From Pelosinus sp. IPA-1 (lineage in GTDB: Bacteria; Bacillota; Negativicutes; DSM-13327): a stretch of DNA of 64,000 nt. The stretch covers positions 62,001 to 126,000 of the forward strand of contig NZ_BSVC01000007.1 of assembly GCF_030269905.1 (NCBI RefSeq). Reading direction: 5' to 3'. A model generated the notes under the pieces. It had not been told where the DNA came from. It saw only the letters and a program-made list of their open reading frames with translations, and searched no databases. A program made the position numbers and the translations under genes. Positions 45,473 through 53,555 of this stretch are shown in pieces (positions within the stretch are counted from its first letter, which is position 1; the number at the start of each line of letters is the position of its first letter).

Positions 45473-45708
45473 GATGATGAACTCCTTTTCTGTATAATAT
45501 CTATATTCTTAAGACACAAAGCAGTCGCCGCGGCGGTAGTTGTCTTATTGGCTACGGCTTCACTCTGAAGTAGTGAAGAGTGCCCGTATTTATGGGGTGT
45601 ATTAGAATCAATTTGTCTCAAAGGAACCCTGTTAAGTCCATTGTACAAAATGACAATCCCCAAGGAAAAAATAAAAAAAGACAGAACTAGAAATCGATTA
45701 AGTGTCAT
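45469..45708 (-). CDS. Small one-pass membrane protein (79 aa)
   Basis: An N-terminal hydrophobic segment (FLVLSFFIFSLGIVILY) is followed by a polar region with one Cys and a Thr/Ala-rich stretch. AAAGGATG lies before the ATG and the stop overlaps the DUF4418 gene start. I do not recognise a family. Its place in the overlapping operon supports a real gene. Confidence 0.6.
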   Translation of the reverse strand: MTLNRFLVLSFFIFSLGIVILYNGLNRVPLRQIDSNTPHKYGHSSLLQSEAVANKTTTAAATALCLKNIDIIQKRSSSS

Positions 45709-45735
45709 TGTTTATCATCCTTTTATAGTTATTTT

Positions 45736-45832
45736 ACGGAATCAGAAAGTATAATACTTTCTTGATTCCAAGTAAGAACGACTAAGGCTTCTGCCTGCGT
45801 CCGAGGACTTGGCACAAGCCAAGTCTTTTCTT
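45736..45832 (+). repeat. Dispersed ~98-bp repeat, copy inside the L15 operon
   Basis: It separates the 70-aa secreted protein from the 79-aa gene. Its CTTTTCTTA end supplies the stop codon of the 70-aa gene on the minus strand. Confidence 0.9.
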
Positions 45833-46043
45833 AATTCTCTTCGTTTTCTTTGTTATCTTTATCGCAACACTTATCTTTTTTATGTGTTATATCAGTCTTA
45901 TCAGAATTACTCTTATTCTGAATCGTTTCTGTTTCTTGATTTATACATTCTTTCTCATCATGAGCTGCTGAAACCAGTCCAGCCGATAAGAGTGAAAGTA
46001 ACAAGACTCCGAATATCAATAGTCTTCTAACCAATGATGCCAC
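45831..46043 (-). CDS. Small secreted acidic/Lys-rich protein with Cys
   Basis: 70 residues. The signal peptide ends near SAGLVSAAHD. The mature part is strongly charged and has Cys in KECINQ and KCCDKD, which could bind metal. The stop codon lies at the edge of the dispersed repeat, so the native C terminus may have been changed. It is the first gene behind leader L15 on the minus strand. No known family recognised. Confidence 0.6.
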   Translation of the reverse strand: MASLVRRLLIFGVLLLSLLSAGLVSAAHDEKECINQETETIQNKSNSDKTDITHKKDKCCDKDNKENEEN

Positions 46044-46064
46044 CTCCCTTAAATGAATTAAAAC

Positions 46065-46122
46065 GAAAAAGCCGAGTTTATCCCGTAGGATAGACTCGGC
46101 CTTTAGTTTTTTCTAACCAGCC
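46065..46122 (-). promoter_or_regulatory. Leader element L15 (minus strand) before the ABC/DUF4418 operon
   Basis: Read on the minus strand: GCT-GG-TTAG, loop AAAAAA, CTAA-A-GGC, then the terminator GGCCGAGTC/GACTCGGC with TATCC/GGATA and a T-run. Confidence 0.8.
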
Positions 46123-46316
46123 AGTACTGATTTAGTTGTGTAAGCGCACACTTATTTTAGTATTTGATAAAGATGATAGCATTTAGAGTTGGAATTGTAA
46201 ATATATTTTTAGCAAAATGATAGATTTATAAGATCAGTGAATTTAAGCAATCAGTTTGTAACAGTTTTGTATTTACAACTTATAATTTTATTTTTAAATT
46301 AGGGTGAGAAAGTGTA

Positions 46317-46344
46317 TTGACAAATTAGTAAAATGAATTATACT
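46317..46344 (+). promoter_or_regulatory. Promoter for tandem leaders L16-L17
   Basis: TTGACA, 16-bp spacer, TATACT. The predicted +1 is about 30 nt before L16. Confidence 0.7.
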
Positions 46345-46379
46345 AAAGAAAAAGTGCAGTGTTTATAACATATTTTTGG

Positions 46380-46440
46380 GGCTGATCAGAAAAACTGAAG
46401 GCTAAAGTAGTGTCCTTTTGGATATACTTTAGCCTTTTTT
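46380..46440 (+). promoter_or_regulatory. Leader element L16, first of a tandem pair
   Basis: GCT-GA-TCAG, loop AAAAA, CTGA-A-GGC, then the terminator AGGCTAAAGTA/TACTTTAGCCT with a T-run. L17 follows 79 bp later with no gene between. Confidence 0.85.
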
Positions 46441-46518
46441 ATTTAGTTATACAGTATCTGGCAGGTATTCAATACTTGAGGACTGTAAAAATGGCTATCG
46501 ACAAATCCATAATAAATT

Positions 46519-46588
46519 TGACTGATCAGTAATACGTACTGAAGGCAAAGACGGATCCTAATAGAAGGATCAATCTTTGCCTTTTTTG
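46519..46588 (+). promoter_or_regulatory. Leader element L17, second of a tandem pair
   Basis: GACT-GA-TCAGTA, loop ATACG, TACTGA-A-GGC. Helix 2 is extended to 6 bp while helix 1 is weak. The terminator GGCAAAG...CTTTGCC with GGATCCT/AGGATC inside ends in a T-run. Confidence 0.8.
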
Positions 46589-46630
46589 TTTATTAAATGA
46601 TAAATATTGCCGGAAAGTGAGGGAAAGAGT

Positions 46631-47710
46631 GTGGGCACTAGAGTTTTCCGTGATGAAATGAAGCCCAAAGAACGAATGAAAGCTGTGTTAACCGGAAAAC
46701 CTTTTGATCGGGTACCGTGTAGTATTCAAGTGAGCAACCAAGCGGGCAAGTTGGCTGGAATTAATCACTGGCAATGCTATTATTCAGCAGAACATACGGC
46801 GCAAACTCAATTTGAAGCCTACCGAATATTTGGTGTGGAGTCTGTGGGAACTGGCCCTGGTTTACCTGGTATTGCAGAAGCGGTAGGGTCTACGGTTTTT
46901 TATCCCAAAGAGGAGAATACGCCATATATTACAGATTTTGTTCTCAAGGAGTATGGCGATTTTGAAAGACTAGAAATTCCTGATCCTTGGAGCAAAGGTC
47001 GTCTTCCCATACATTTAAAGGCTTTAGAACTCATGGTTGAGGGGATAGGCGATGATGTTCCTGTGGTTACCAATCTTGCAGGACCTTTTACTACAGCGGC
47101 TAACATTCGAGGAACAGACCAATTTCTTCGTGATCTTTATCATAATCCTGAATTTGTTCATCGGTTGCTAAAATTTGCTGTAGACAGCACTCTCGCTTAT
47201 GTAAGAGAAGCTGCAAAATTAGGAGTTAGATTTAGTGTTGCTGATCCTACTGCGTCGGCGACTCTAATAGGACCTAAACAGTTTGATGAATTTGCATTTC
47301 CCTATTTACGCGGCTTGATTCAATCTATTAAAGAGTTAAGTGGGAGTGCCCCAACTCTGCACATTTGTGGCAATACAAGAAAAATCTGGAAGTCAATGGC
47401 TGATACTGGGGCGGGAATTCTTAGTTTAGATGATACCATCGATTTGGCAGTTGCCAAACAAGAAGTTGGTCACCGGGTAGCCCTATTAGGCAATGTCAAA
47501 CCTACAGCGACAATGTATCTAGGAACACCTGATGATGTCATCCGTGATGCTAAAGGGTGCCTGCGTAAGGCCTATGACAATCCTAAAGGCTACATTTTAG
47601 CTCTAGGTTGTGGTCTTCCTATGTGCGCTCCTGTTGAAAATATTCATGCTATGTTTCAAGTCGCCAGAGAGTTTGGGAGATATCCATTTGATCCTGAAAA
47701 ATTCAATTAA
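46631..47710 (+). CDS. URO-D family corrinoid-dependent methyltransferase (MtbA/MtsA-like)
   Basis: 359 residues from GTG at 46631 (GAGGGAAAGA upstream); an upstream TTG at 46607 and a later ATG are alternatives. The zinc-binding His-x-Cys is in LHICGNT and a second Cys is in ALGCGLP near residue 335, as in MtaA/MtbA. These enzymes take a methyl group from a methyl-corrinoid protein and pass it to a thiol. The corrinoid protein at 4868 may be the partner. It is followed 21 bp later by K5D5 and controlled by two tandem leaders. A methylthio compound as substrate is inferred. Confidence 0.85.
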   Translation: MGTRVFRDEMKPKERMKAVLTGKPFDRVPCSIQVSNQAGKLAGINHWQCYYSAEHTAQTQFEAYRIFGVESVGTGPGLPGIAEAVGSTVFYPKEENTPYITDFVLKEYGDFERLEIPDPWSKGRLPIHLKALELMVEGIGDDVPVVTNLAGPFTTAANIRGTDQFLRDLYHNPEFVHRLLKFAVDSTLAYVREAAKLGVRFSVADPTASATLIGPKQFDEFAFPYLRGLIQSIKELSGSAPTLHICGNTRKIWKSMADTGAGILSLDDTIDLAVAKQEVGHRVALLGNVKPTATMYLGTPDDVIRDAKGCLRKAYDNPKGYILALGCGLPMCAPVENIHAMFQVAREFGRYPFDPEKFN

Positions 47711-47731
47711 TAGTACACGGAGGAAGATTAT

Positions 47732-49072
47732 ATGAGCAAATTTATAGAGCGGCCACGCTATTTGTGCACTCTTGGGGGCGCAATAGCAACTTTGAAAGTC
47801 TTGCCAAGAGTAATACCGATTATCCATGCTGCAGCTGGGTGCGGTGGTAATATTGCCAATGCCTTGCATGGTGCATCTGGTTATTTGGGCAGTGGCTATT
47901 GTGCTGGATTGGCATTGCCAAGTTCTAATATCTATGAAAAAGATATTGTATTTGGTGGTGAAGAGCGATTAACGGAACAAATTGCTACCACACTTGAAGT
48001 TGTTGATGGTGACTTATATTTTGTAGTTACTGGATGTATGGTAGATATTATTGGTGATGATGCAGTGGCGGTAGCAAATCGGTTTCACCAAGAGGGCAAG
48101 CCAGTTTTGGGAGCGGAGACAGGTGGATTTAAAGGCAATTCGTATAAAGGGTACGATATTGTTCTAAGTAAACTATTCACTGACTTTGTTGAAAAGAATC
48201 CAGTGAAGAAAAAGAATGTTGTTAATTTATTTGGCCTTGTCCCTATTCAGGATGTATTTTGGAAAGGGAATTTGAATATATTGAAAGCGCTTCTTGAAAA
48301 AATTGGTTATGAGGTTAATACCTTTTTTGGCGAAGGAGAAACACTAGATAATCTTAAATATGCTGGTGCTGCTAGTTTGAATATCGTTGTATCGGATGTA
48401 TACGGGATTGAACCTGCCAAAATATTCGAAGAAATCCATGGAGTGCCTTATGTGATTGCACCCTTACCTATCGGCGCAGCTGGAACTGAAAGATTCTTGC
48501 GTACAGTAGGCGAAGCCTTAGGAACGAAAGAGACTATCATTGAGAAGGTTATAACAGAGGAAAAGGCTTGTTATTATAGCTATATAGAACGATTGGCTGA
48601 TGTTTATAATGATTTGGATTTTCAACGATATAGTGTAGTTGTGGCTGATGTCAATTATGCTCCGGCAATTGCTAGATTTTTGGCTGATGATTTGGGATGG
48701 TTACCAGAGCTCGTAATAATTACCGATGTCCTTACGGATGAAGAGAAGCAGCTGGTCGAAACAAGATTTCAAGACTTTACTTCTGGTATTCGTCCTAAAC
48801 TTGTATTTGATACCGATACGTCAAATGTGAGCAAGCATTTTAATGCTTCGTGGCAGAAAAATAATAATGATCGATATTTCGATAGCTTTAGCCCTGCATT
48901 TGTTTTGGGAAGTAGTTTAGATAGGGATTTTGCTACATCTATAGGGGCACCACATTTAGGTGTATCCTATCCACTATCCAATAGGGTTGTACTCGACAGA
49001 GCCTATGTGGGTTACCGCGGAGCATTAAGTTTAGTGGAAGATATTTTTGGGTTATTAGTAGGAAGCAGATAG
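47732..49072 (+). CDS. Nitrogenase-like beta (NifK-type) subunit K5
   Basis: 446 residues. Cys12 (YLCTLGG), Cys37 (AAAGCGG) and Cys102 (TGCMVDIIGDD) match the beta P-cluster ligands. It is close to K1 throughout, for example DDLGWLPELVIITDVL against EDLGWLPEVVAITDVL. The ATG follows GGAGGAAG. D5 starts 13 bp after the stop. The gene order is K then D, the reverse of the related pair 1. Confidence 0.86.
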   Translation: MSKFIERPRYLCTLGGAIATLKVLPRVIPIIHAAAGCGGNIANALHGASGYLGSGYCAGLALPSSNIYEKDIVFGGEERLTEQIATTLEVVDGDLYFVVTGCMVDIIGDDAVAVANRFHQEGKPVLGAETGGFKGNSYKGYDIVLSKLFTDFVEKNPVKKKNVVNLFGLVPIQDVFWKGNLNILKALLEKIGYEVNTFFGEGETLDNLKYAGAASLNIVVSDVYGIEPAKIFEEIHGVPYVIAPLPIGAAGTERFLRTVGEALGTKETIIEKVITEEKACYYSYIERLADVYNDLDFQRYSVVVADVNYAPAIARFLADDLGWLPELVIITDVLTDEEKQLVETRFQDFTSGIRPKLVFDTDTSNVSKHFNASWQKNNNDRYFDSFSPAFVLGSSLDRDFATSIGAPHLGVSYPLSNRVVLDRAYVGYRGALSLVEDIFGLLVGSR

Positions 49073-49085
49073 GAGAGAGGATGAA

Positions 49086-50600
49086 ATGGATTATATAAAA
49101 GATAAAGCACCTCCAGTACGTGAAGATCGTTTAAGAGCCTGTAATGCATATGGCGGATCATGCAACAACTTGGTGGACCAATCAAAAAAGGGATGCCTTA
49201 ATGGGATCAAGAGGACATTCTCCCAAACACAAGGTTGCCAGTTAAATTTAAGTTTAGCTATATTGAATACGATTCGTGATGCCGTGGTGATTGTACATGG
49301 TCCTCTTGGTTGCGGTGGAGCTAATTTATCCGTTGCTGGAATTAATAAGAACTTTCAACAATTGCGTGACAGTAATGCACGAGGATTGTTATGGGTTAAT
49401 ACCAATATGGGTGAATCAGAAGTAATCAACGGTGGTGAAAATAATTTACGAGATGCTATTTTGTATGCTGAAAAAGAATTTCGGCCAAGCGCTATTATTA
49501 TTGTAAATAGCTGCGTACCAGCCATTATCGGCGATGACATTGATAGCGTTGTTGAAGGAATGCAAGGTGAAATTCAAGCTAAAATAGTACCTGTACATTG
49601 CGAAGGCTTCAAAACGAAAATTATGGCGAGTGCTTATGATGCAGTTTATCATGGAATCTTAAGGAATCTGATACCAGATTTGGATGCAGATGTGAAATCT
49701 AAGCAAGATAATAAAAATCAACTTGAAGAATTACAGGAAAAATATCGTATTAGTCGGACAGTAAATGTGCTCAATGTTTCCTCTATGAGCCGTATTGACG
49801 AGTATGAATTGGTGAGATTACTCAAGGCTCTGGAGCTGAAATTAAACATCTTGCCTTGTTATGCTCATCCTGAGGATTTTCTCAAAGCCACTGAGGCGTC
49901 ATTAAATGTGAGTATTTGTGCCACTCATGATGATTATTTCGTGGAACATTTAAAAACAAAGTATAATATTCCCTATATTCTTCGCACGATTCCAATTGGT
50001 GTAAAATATACAAATCGTTGGATTTTGGATATTGCTAAATTCTTTGGCATTGAAGAAGCGGCAGAGCGGTTTATTGCACAAGAGACCAAACTACTAGAAG
50101 AAGCATTGGTACCTTATCGAAAACTGTTTAAAGGCAAAAGGGTAATGATTGGCGGTGGTGAAATTCGCGTGGTTGCCAATGCTGAACTTCTCACCTACCT
50201 TGGACTCGAAGTTGTAGGAATGCGCGCTTATCATTATGATCAGTTTGCTGATGAAATGCTAGATGAAGTCAGAGAGGGAGATAGAGTTCCTTTCAATGTA
50301 GCGACTGGGCAGCCTTTTGAACAAGCAAATTTAATTGCTAACTTGAAACCTGACTTATATGTGGGCCATGTTGGTGGCAATGGCTGGGCAGGAAAACAAG
50401 GGATTCCTGTTTTGCCAATATTTCACCAAAGTAATATTTTTTTAGGTTATACAGGTGTCTTTGAATTTGCTCGGCGCTTAGCAAGGGTTTTGAAAAATCT
50501 TTCTTTTAATCGCAATTTAGGTGAAAATACTAAACTTCCCTACTTTAAAAACTGGTATGAGAAGGATGCTTTTTCTTATATTGATGAGGGAAATGGTTAG
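49086..50600 (+). CDS. Nitrogenase-like alpha (NifD-type) subunit D5
   Basis: 504 residues; the ATG at 49086 follows AGGAGAGAGG. Cys51 (TQGCQLN), Cys76 (GPLGCGG) and Cys143 (NSCVPAIIGDD) fit the P-cluster, and Cys278 (VSICATHDDY before KYNIPYI) the cofactor ligand. In the His442 region GIPVLPIFHQSN a His lies one position after the expected one. It is related to D1 (same PP-RED-RL start, CEGFKTK). An inserted charged segment at about residues 200-222 is unique. CysK follows at 38 bp, which suggests that sulfide is a product of this pair. Confidence 0.86.
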   Translation: MDYIKDKAPPVREDRLRACNAYGGSCNNLVDQSKKGCLNGIKRTFSQTQGCQLNLSLAILNTIRDAVVIVHGPLGCGGANLSVAGINKNFQQLRDSNARGLLWVNTNMGESEVINGGENNLRDAILYAEKEFRPSAIIIVNSCVPAIIGDDIDSVVEGMQGEIQAKIVPVHCEGFKTKIMASAYDAVYHGILRNLIPDLDADVKSKQDNKNQLEELQEKYRISRTVNVLNVSSMSRIDEYELVRLLKALELKLNILPCYAHPEDFLKATEASLNVSICATHDDYFVEHLKTKYNIPYILRTIPIGVKYTNRWILDIAKFFGIEEAAERFIAQETKLLEEALVPYRKLFKGKRVMIGGGEIRVVANAELLTYLGLEVVGMRAYHYDQFADEMLDEVREGDRVPFNVATGQPFEQANLIANLKPDLYVGHVGGNGWAGKQGIPVLPIFHQSNIFLGYTGVFEFARRLARVLKNLSFNRNLGENTKLPYFKNWYEKDAFSYIDEGNG

Positions 50601-50637
50601 TGTAAAGCATAAGTAAAAAATAAGAGGAGTGAATTGT

Positions 50638-51567
50638 ATGTCAAAAATTTCCAATAATATTACAGAATTAATCGGTGGTACACCACTACTTAGAATTAAC
50701 AAAGTCTCCCAAGGAGCGAAAGCTGACGTTGTCGTTAAATTAGAATCTTTTAATCCTGGCGGCAGTATAAAAGATCGTATTGGTTTTAGTATGATTAAAG
50801 ATGCTGAAGAAAAAGGACTTATTAAAGAAGATACGGTCATTATTGAGCCGACGAGTGGTAATACCGGAATTGCCCTGGCTTTCATCGCTGCAGCGAAAGG
50901 TTATCGATTGATATTAACAATGCCTGATACTATGAGTATTGAACGGCGTAACTTATTGAAAGCATATGGGGCAGAATTAGTCTTGAGTCCAGGTAGTGAA
51001 GGGATGAAGGGAGCAATACGTAAAGCGGAAGAATTAGCAGCGCAAACTCCAAATTCTTTTATTCCGCAGCAATTTAACAATCCAGCCAATCCAGAGATTC
51101 ATCGGGCAATTACTGCCGAAGAAATATGGAAAGACACGGATGGTAAAGTCGATATTATCATCGGTGGTGTAGGTACTGGTGGTACTATTACGGGTGTTGG
51201 TGAAGTACTTAAAAAACGTAAACCGACGATTCAGGTAGTTGCTGTAGAGCCTTTTGATTCCCCTGTTCTTTCTGGAGGTCAGCCAGGACCGCATAAAATT
51301 CAAGGGATTGGAGCAGGATTTGTTCCTAAAGTATTAAACCTTCCCATTGTTGATGAAATTTATAAAGTCAAGAATGATGAAGCCTTAGACACTGCTAGGC
51401 TTCTCGCAAAAGAAGAAGGTATATTAGTGGGAATTTCTTCTGGCGCGGCAACATTTGCGGCTCTCCAGATTGCTAAACGTAAAGAAAATGAAGGGAAATT
51501 AATTGTGACCATATTGCCAGATACGGGGGAAAGGTATCTTAGTACTGTGCTTTTTCAAGAAAGCTAA
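50638..51567 (+). CDS. cysK: Cysteine synthase (O-acetylserine sulfhydrylase)
   Basis: 309 residues from the ATG at 50638 (AGAGGAG upstream). The PLP lysine is in [10 protein letters not shown], the substrate loop [11 protein letters not shown] and the phosphate loop [10 protein letters not shown], as in CysK. It joins sulfide with O-acetylserine to give cysteine. The C-terminal part is complete. Its place as the last gene of the L16/L17 operon behind K5D5 suggests it traps sulfide made by that enzyme. CysM or CBS are less likely, given the length and motifs. Confidence 0.94.
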   Translation: MSKISNNITELIGGTPLLRINKVSQGAKADVVVKLESFNPGGSIKDRIGFSMIKDAEEKGLIKEDTVIIEPTSGNTGIALAFIAAAKGYRLILTMPDTMSIERRNLLKAYGAELVLSPGSEGMKGAIRKAEELAAQTPNSFIPQQFNNPANPEIHRAITAEEIWKDTDGKVDIIIGGVGTGGTITGVGEVLKKRKPTIQVVAVEPFDSPVLSGGQPGPHKIQGIGAGFVPKVLNLPIVDEIYKVKNDEALDTARLLAKEEGILVGISSGAATFAALQIAKRKENEGKLIVTILPDTGERYLSTVLFQES

Positions 51568-51603
51568 TTAAAAAAACAAAGCTATTAAAATTAGAACGAA
51601 TAA

Positions 51604-51661
51604 CTTGTCTGACTAGGAAACTAGAGGTCAAGTTCCCTTAAGGAGGGGACTTGACCTTTTA
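51604..51661 (+). promoter_or_regulatory. Leader element L18 before the SsuB-like ATPase
   Basis: A GA-CTAG, loop GAAA, CTAG-A-GGTC core. Upstream, AACTTG can pair with CAAGTT of the terminator strand, an alternative antiterminator pairing. The terminator is GGTCAAGTTCCC/GGGGACTTGACC with a T-run. Confidence 0.75.
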
Positions 51662-51687
51662 AAATTATCTTTAGGGAGCTGAGGTAT

Positions 51688-52575
51688 ATGTCGAGAGAGG
51701 GAGAGGTGCCTGTGGCCCAGGTTGAGGAAAAAACAGCAAAAATTGTAGCCCGTAATATCAATCGTATATATCAAATCAAAAGAAAATCTGATGATAAACC
51801 CACTGAATTTCAGGCTATTAAACAATTAGATCTCACGGTAAATAAAGGTGAGTTTTTAGCTATTGTTGGACCAAGTGGTTGTGGAAAATCAACTTTTTTA
51901 GATATGATTGCTGGACTTGCAAAGCCGAGTTCGGGAGAAATATTTATTGACAATAAGCTTATTACTGGGCCAGCGTTAGATAGAGGAATTGTATTACAAG
52001 GGTATGCACTTTTTCCCTGGCGGACAGTGCGGAAAAATGTTGAATTTGGTCTAGAGATAAAGAAAGTTCCCCAAAAGCAAAGAGCAGAAATTAGTCAGAA
52101 GTATATTGAATTGGTTGGATTACACAATTTTGAAGATCGGTATCCCCATGAACTCTCTGGAGGGATGAAACAACGCGTGGCCATTGCTAGAGCCTTGGCT
52201 TATGATCCAGAAGTTTTATTGATGGATGAACCTTTTGCAGCCGTCGATGCCCAGACTCGAGAAGTTTTACAGGAAGAATTATTGCGTATTTGGGAAAAAA
52301 CAAAAAAAACAATTGTATTTGTTACTCATGGCATTGATGAAGCAGTATTTTTAGCAGATCGGGTGGCGGTCATGTCTACCAATCCTGGAAGGATCAAGGA
52401 AATTGTCAGCATCAATCTACCGCGTCCCCGGGATGGTATTCGTTCATCTGCTGACTTTGGGTGGGTACGGCATAAGATTTGGGAGCTTCTGCAAAACCAA
52501 CCAACTGTTCTGGCGGAAAAAGAGCTTTCAGATCAGAATATAGCGGAAGCCATATCGACGTCGGCAGCGTTATAG
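51688..52575 (+). CDS. SsuB/TauB-type ABC transporter ATPase
   Basis: 295 residues. Walker A GPSGCGKST, signature LSGGMKQRV, Walker B LLMDEPFAAVDAQ and H-loop VTHGIDEA are complete. An N-terminal extension of about 20 residues and a C-terminal tail of about 60 go beyond the core, as in TauB/NrtD. No permease or binding protein is next to it; the L11 operon has permeases and a binding protein without ATPase, so they may work together. The LarA-like gene follows 12 bp later. Confidence 0.92.
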   Translation: MSREGEVPVAQVEEKTAKIVARNINRIYQIKRKSDDKPTEFQAIKQLDLTVNKGEFLAIVGPSGCGKSTFLDMIAGLAKPSSGEIFIDNKLITGPALDRGIVLQGYALFPWRTVRKNVEFGLEIKKVPQKQRAEISQKYIELVGLHNFEDRYPHELSGGMKQRVAIARALAYDPEVLLMDEPFAAVDAQTREVLQEELLRIWEKTKKTIVFVTHGIDEAVFLADRVAVMSTNPGRIKEIVSINLPRPRDGIRSSADFGWVRHKIWELLQNQPTVLAEKELSDQNIAEAISTSAAL

Positions 52576-52587
52576 GAGAAATAGCTT

Positions 52588-53304
52588 ATGAGTGCCAATA
52601 AAAATAATCTTCCTCGTATGATTGCTTTGCCTCCTTTGTTTAAGGGGAAACAATTACGAGAAAACAAACATTCGCTAGATGTGAGAGCAGAGCTAATTTT
52701 CGAAATTGATGCTTTAGAAGTTTTGATGAAAATTATTCCCGGGCACAAGATTGCAGTGGCTGTCACAAATCAAGGAATGAGTAACCTAGTTGAAATGCTG
52801 AAAGTGTTAATTGCTAGACTGCGATCAGTGGGAGCAGAACCTTTTATCGTACCGGCAATCAGTGGTGGTCAGCGGCTTTCAGCTGATGAACAAAGGCTTG
52901 CTTTAGAAACTATAGGAATTACAGAAAGGGCTATAGGTGCTCCTATCTATTTAACAATGGAAACGATCCTCATTGGTGAGACTCCCCAAGGAATACCCGT
53001 GTTTATTGATCGTTATGCCTATGAGGCTGATGGTATCATAGTCGTCAATCGGAGGAAATTACATGGGGGGGGATCTAGTGATTATAAGAGTGGATTAATG
53101 AGAATGATAACAATCGGTTTGGGTAAGCAAAGTAGTGTTTCAATGTGTCGTTCCTATGGATCGACGCAGATAACGGAAAATATTGCCGAAGTTGCAAGAT
53201 TTATCGTTAAGGCAACCAATTTTTTGTTTGGTGTTGCTGTCAGTGAAAATCCATATCAGGAGACGACACATATTAAGCTTGTAACAAGTCAAGGATTATC
53301 TTGA
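52588..53304 (+). pseudogene. LarA-like (DUF2088) protein, C-terminally shortened
   Basis: 238 residues. The sequence follows the N-terminal half of LarA-like lactate racemase family proteins: AVTNQGMSNLVEMLKVL, GETPQGIPVFIDRYAYEADG, then GLMRMITIGLGK and ENPYQETTHIKLV. Family members usually run to about 400 residues with a second domain. Here the frame stops at 53304 and no continuation is seen in the following 250 bp. It may be a truncated gene or a natural single-domain form. The ribosome site GGAGAA and the neighbouring ATPase suggest it is still translated. Confidence 0.6.
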
Positions 53305-53360
53305 AGGGAAAAATATACTCATTGTTAAAGTGGTTTAATGGATACAGTTTTTCCTATAGT

Positions 53361-53470
53361 GATGGGGGTAGTCCGAAGCAAATATTGTTCCACCAACCTT
53401 TGCTTCGCAATCAGGAGGAACATGGGATTGGGTTTATAAAGACTTCGCGGATCTTCTGTTGAAGTCTTTT
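53361..53470 (+). promoter_or_regulatory. Structured leader with possible pseudoknot and terminator before threonine aldolase
   Basis: The perfect stem CGAAGCAAA (53374-53382)/TTTGCTTCG (53399-53407) has a 16-nt loop. TGTTCC in the loop (53386-53391) is complementary to GGAACA after the stem (53417-53422), which would give an H-type pseudoknot. A terminator AAGACTTC/GAAGTCTT plus T-run follows at 53438-53470. This layout is that of a small riboswitch. I do not recognise the class, and it differs from the L elements. Confidence 0.55.
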
Positions 53471-53555
53471 ATATTTTTTACATAAGTGAAAAGGGTAAAT
53501 GCTAAGTATTGATGAAATAATATATAAGCTAATTAACAAAGGGGATAGATGAAGA

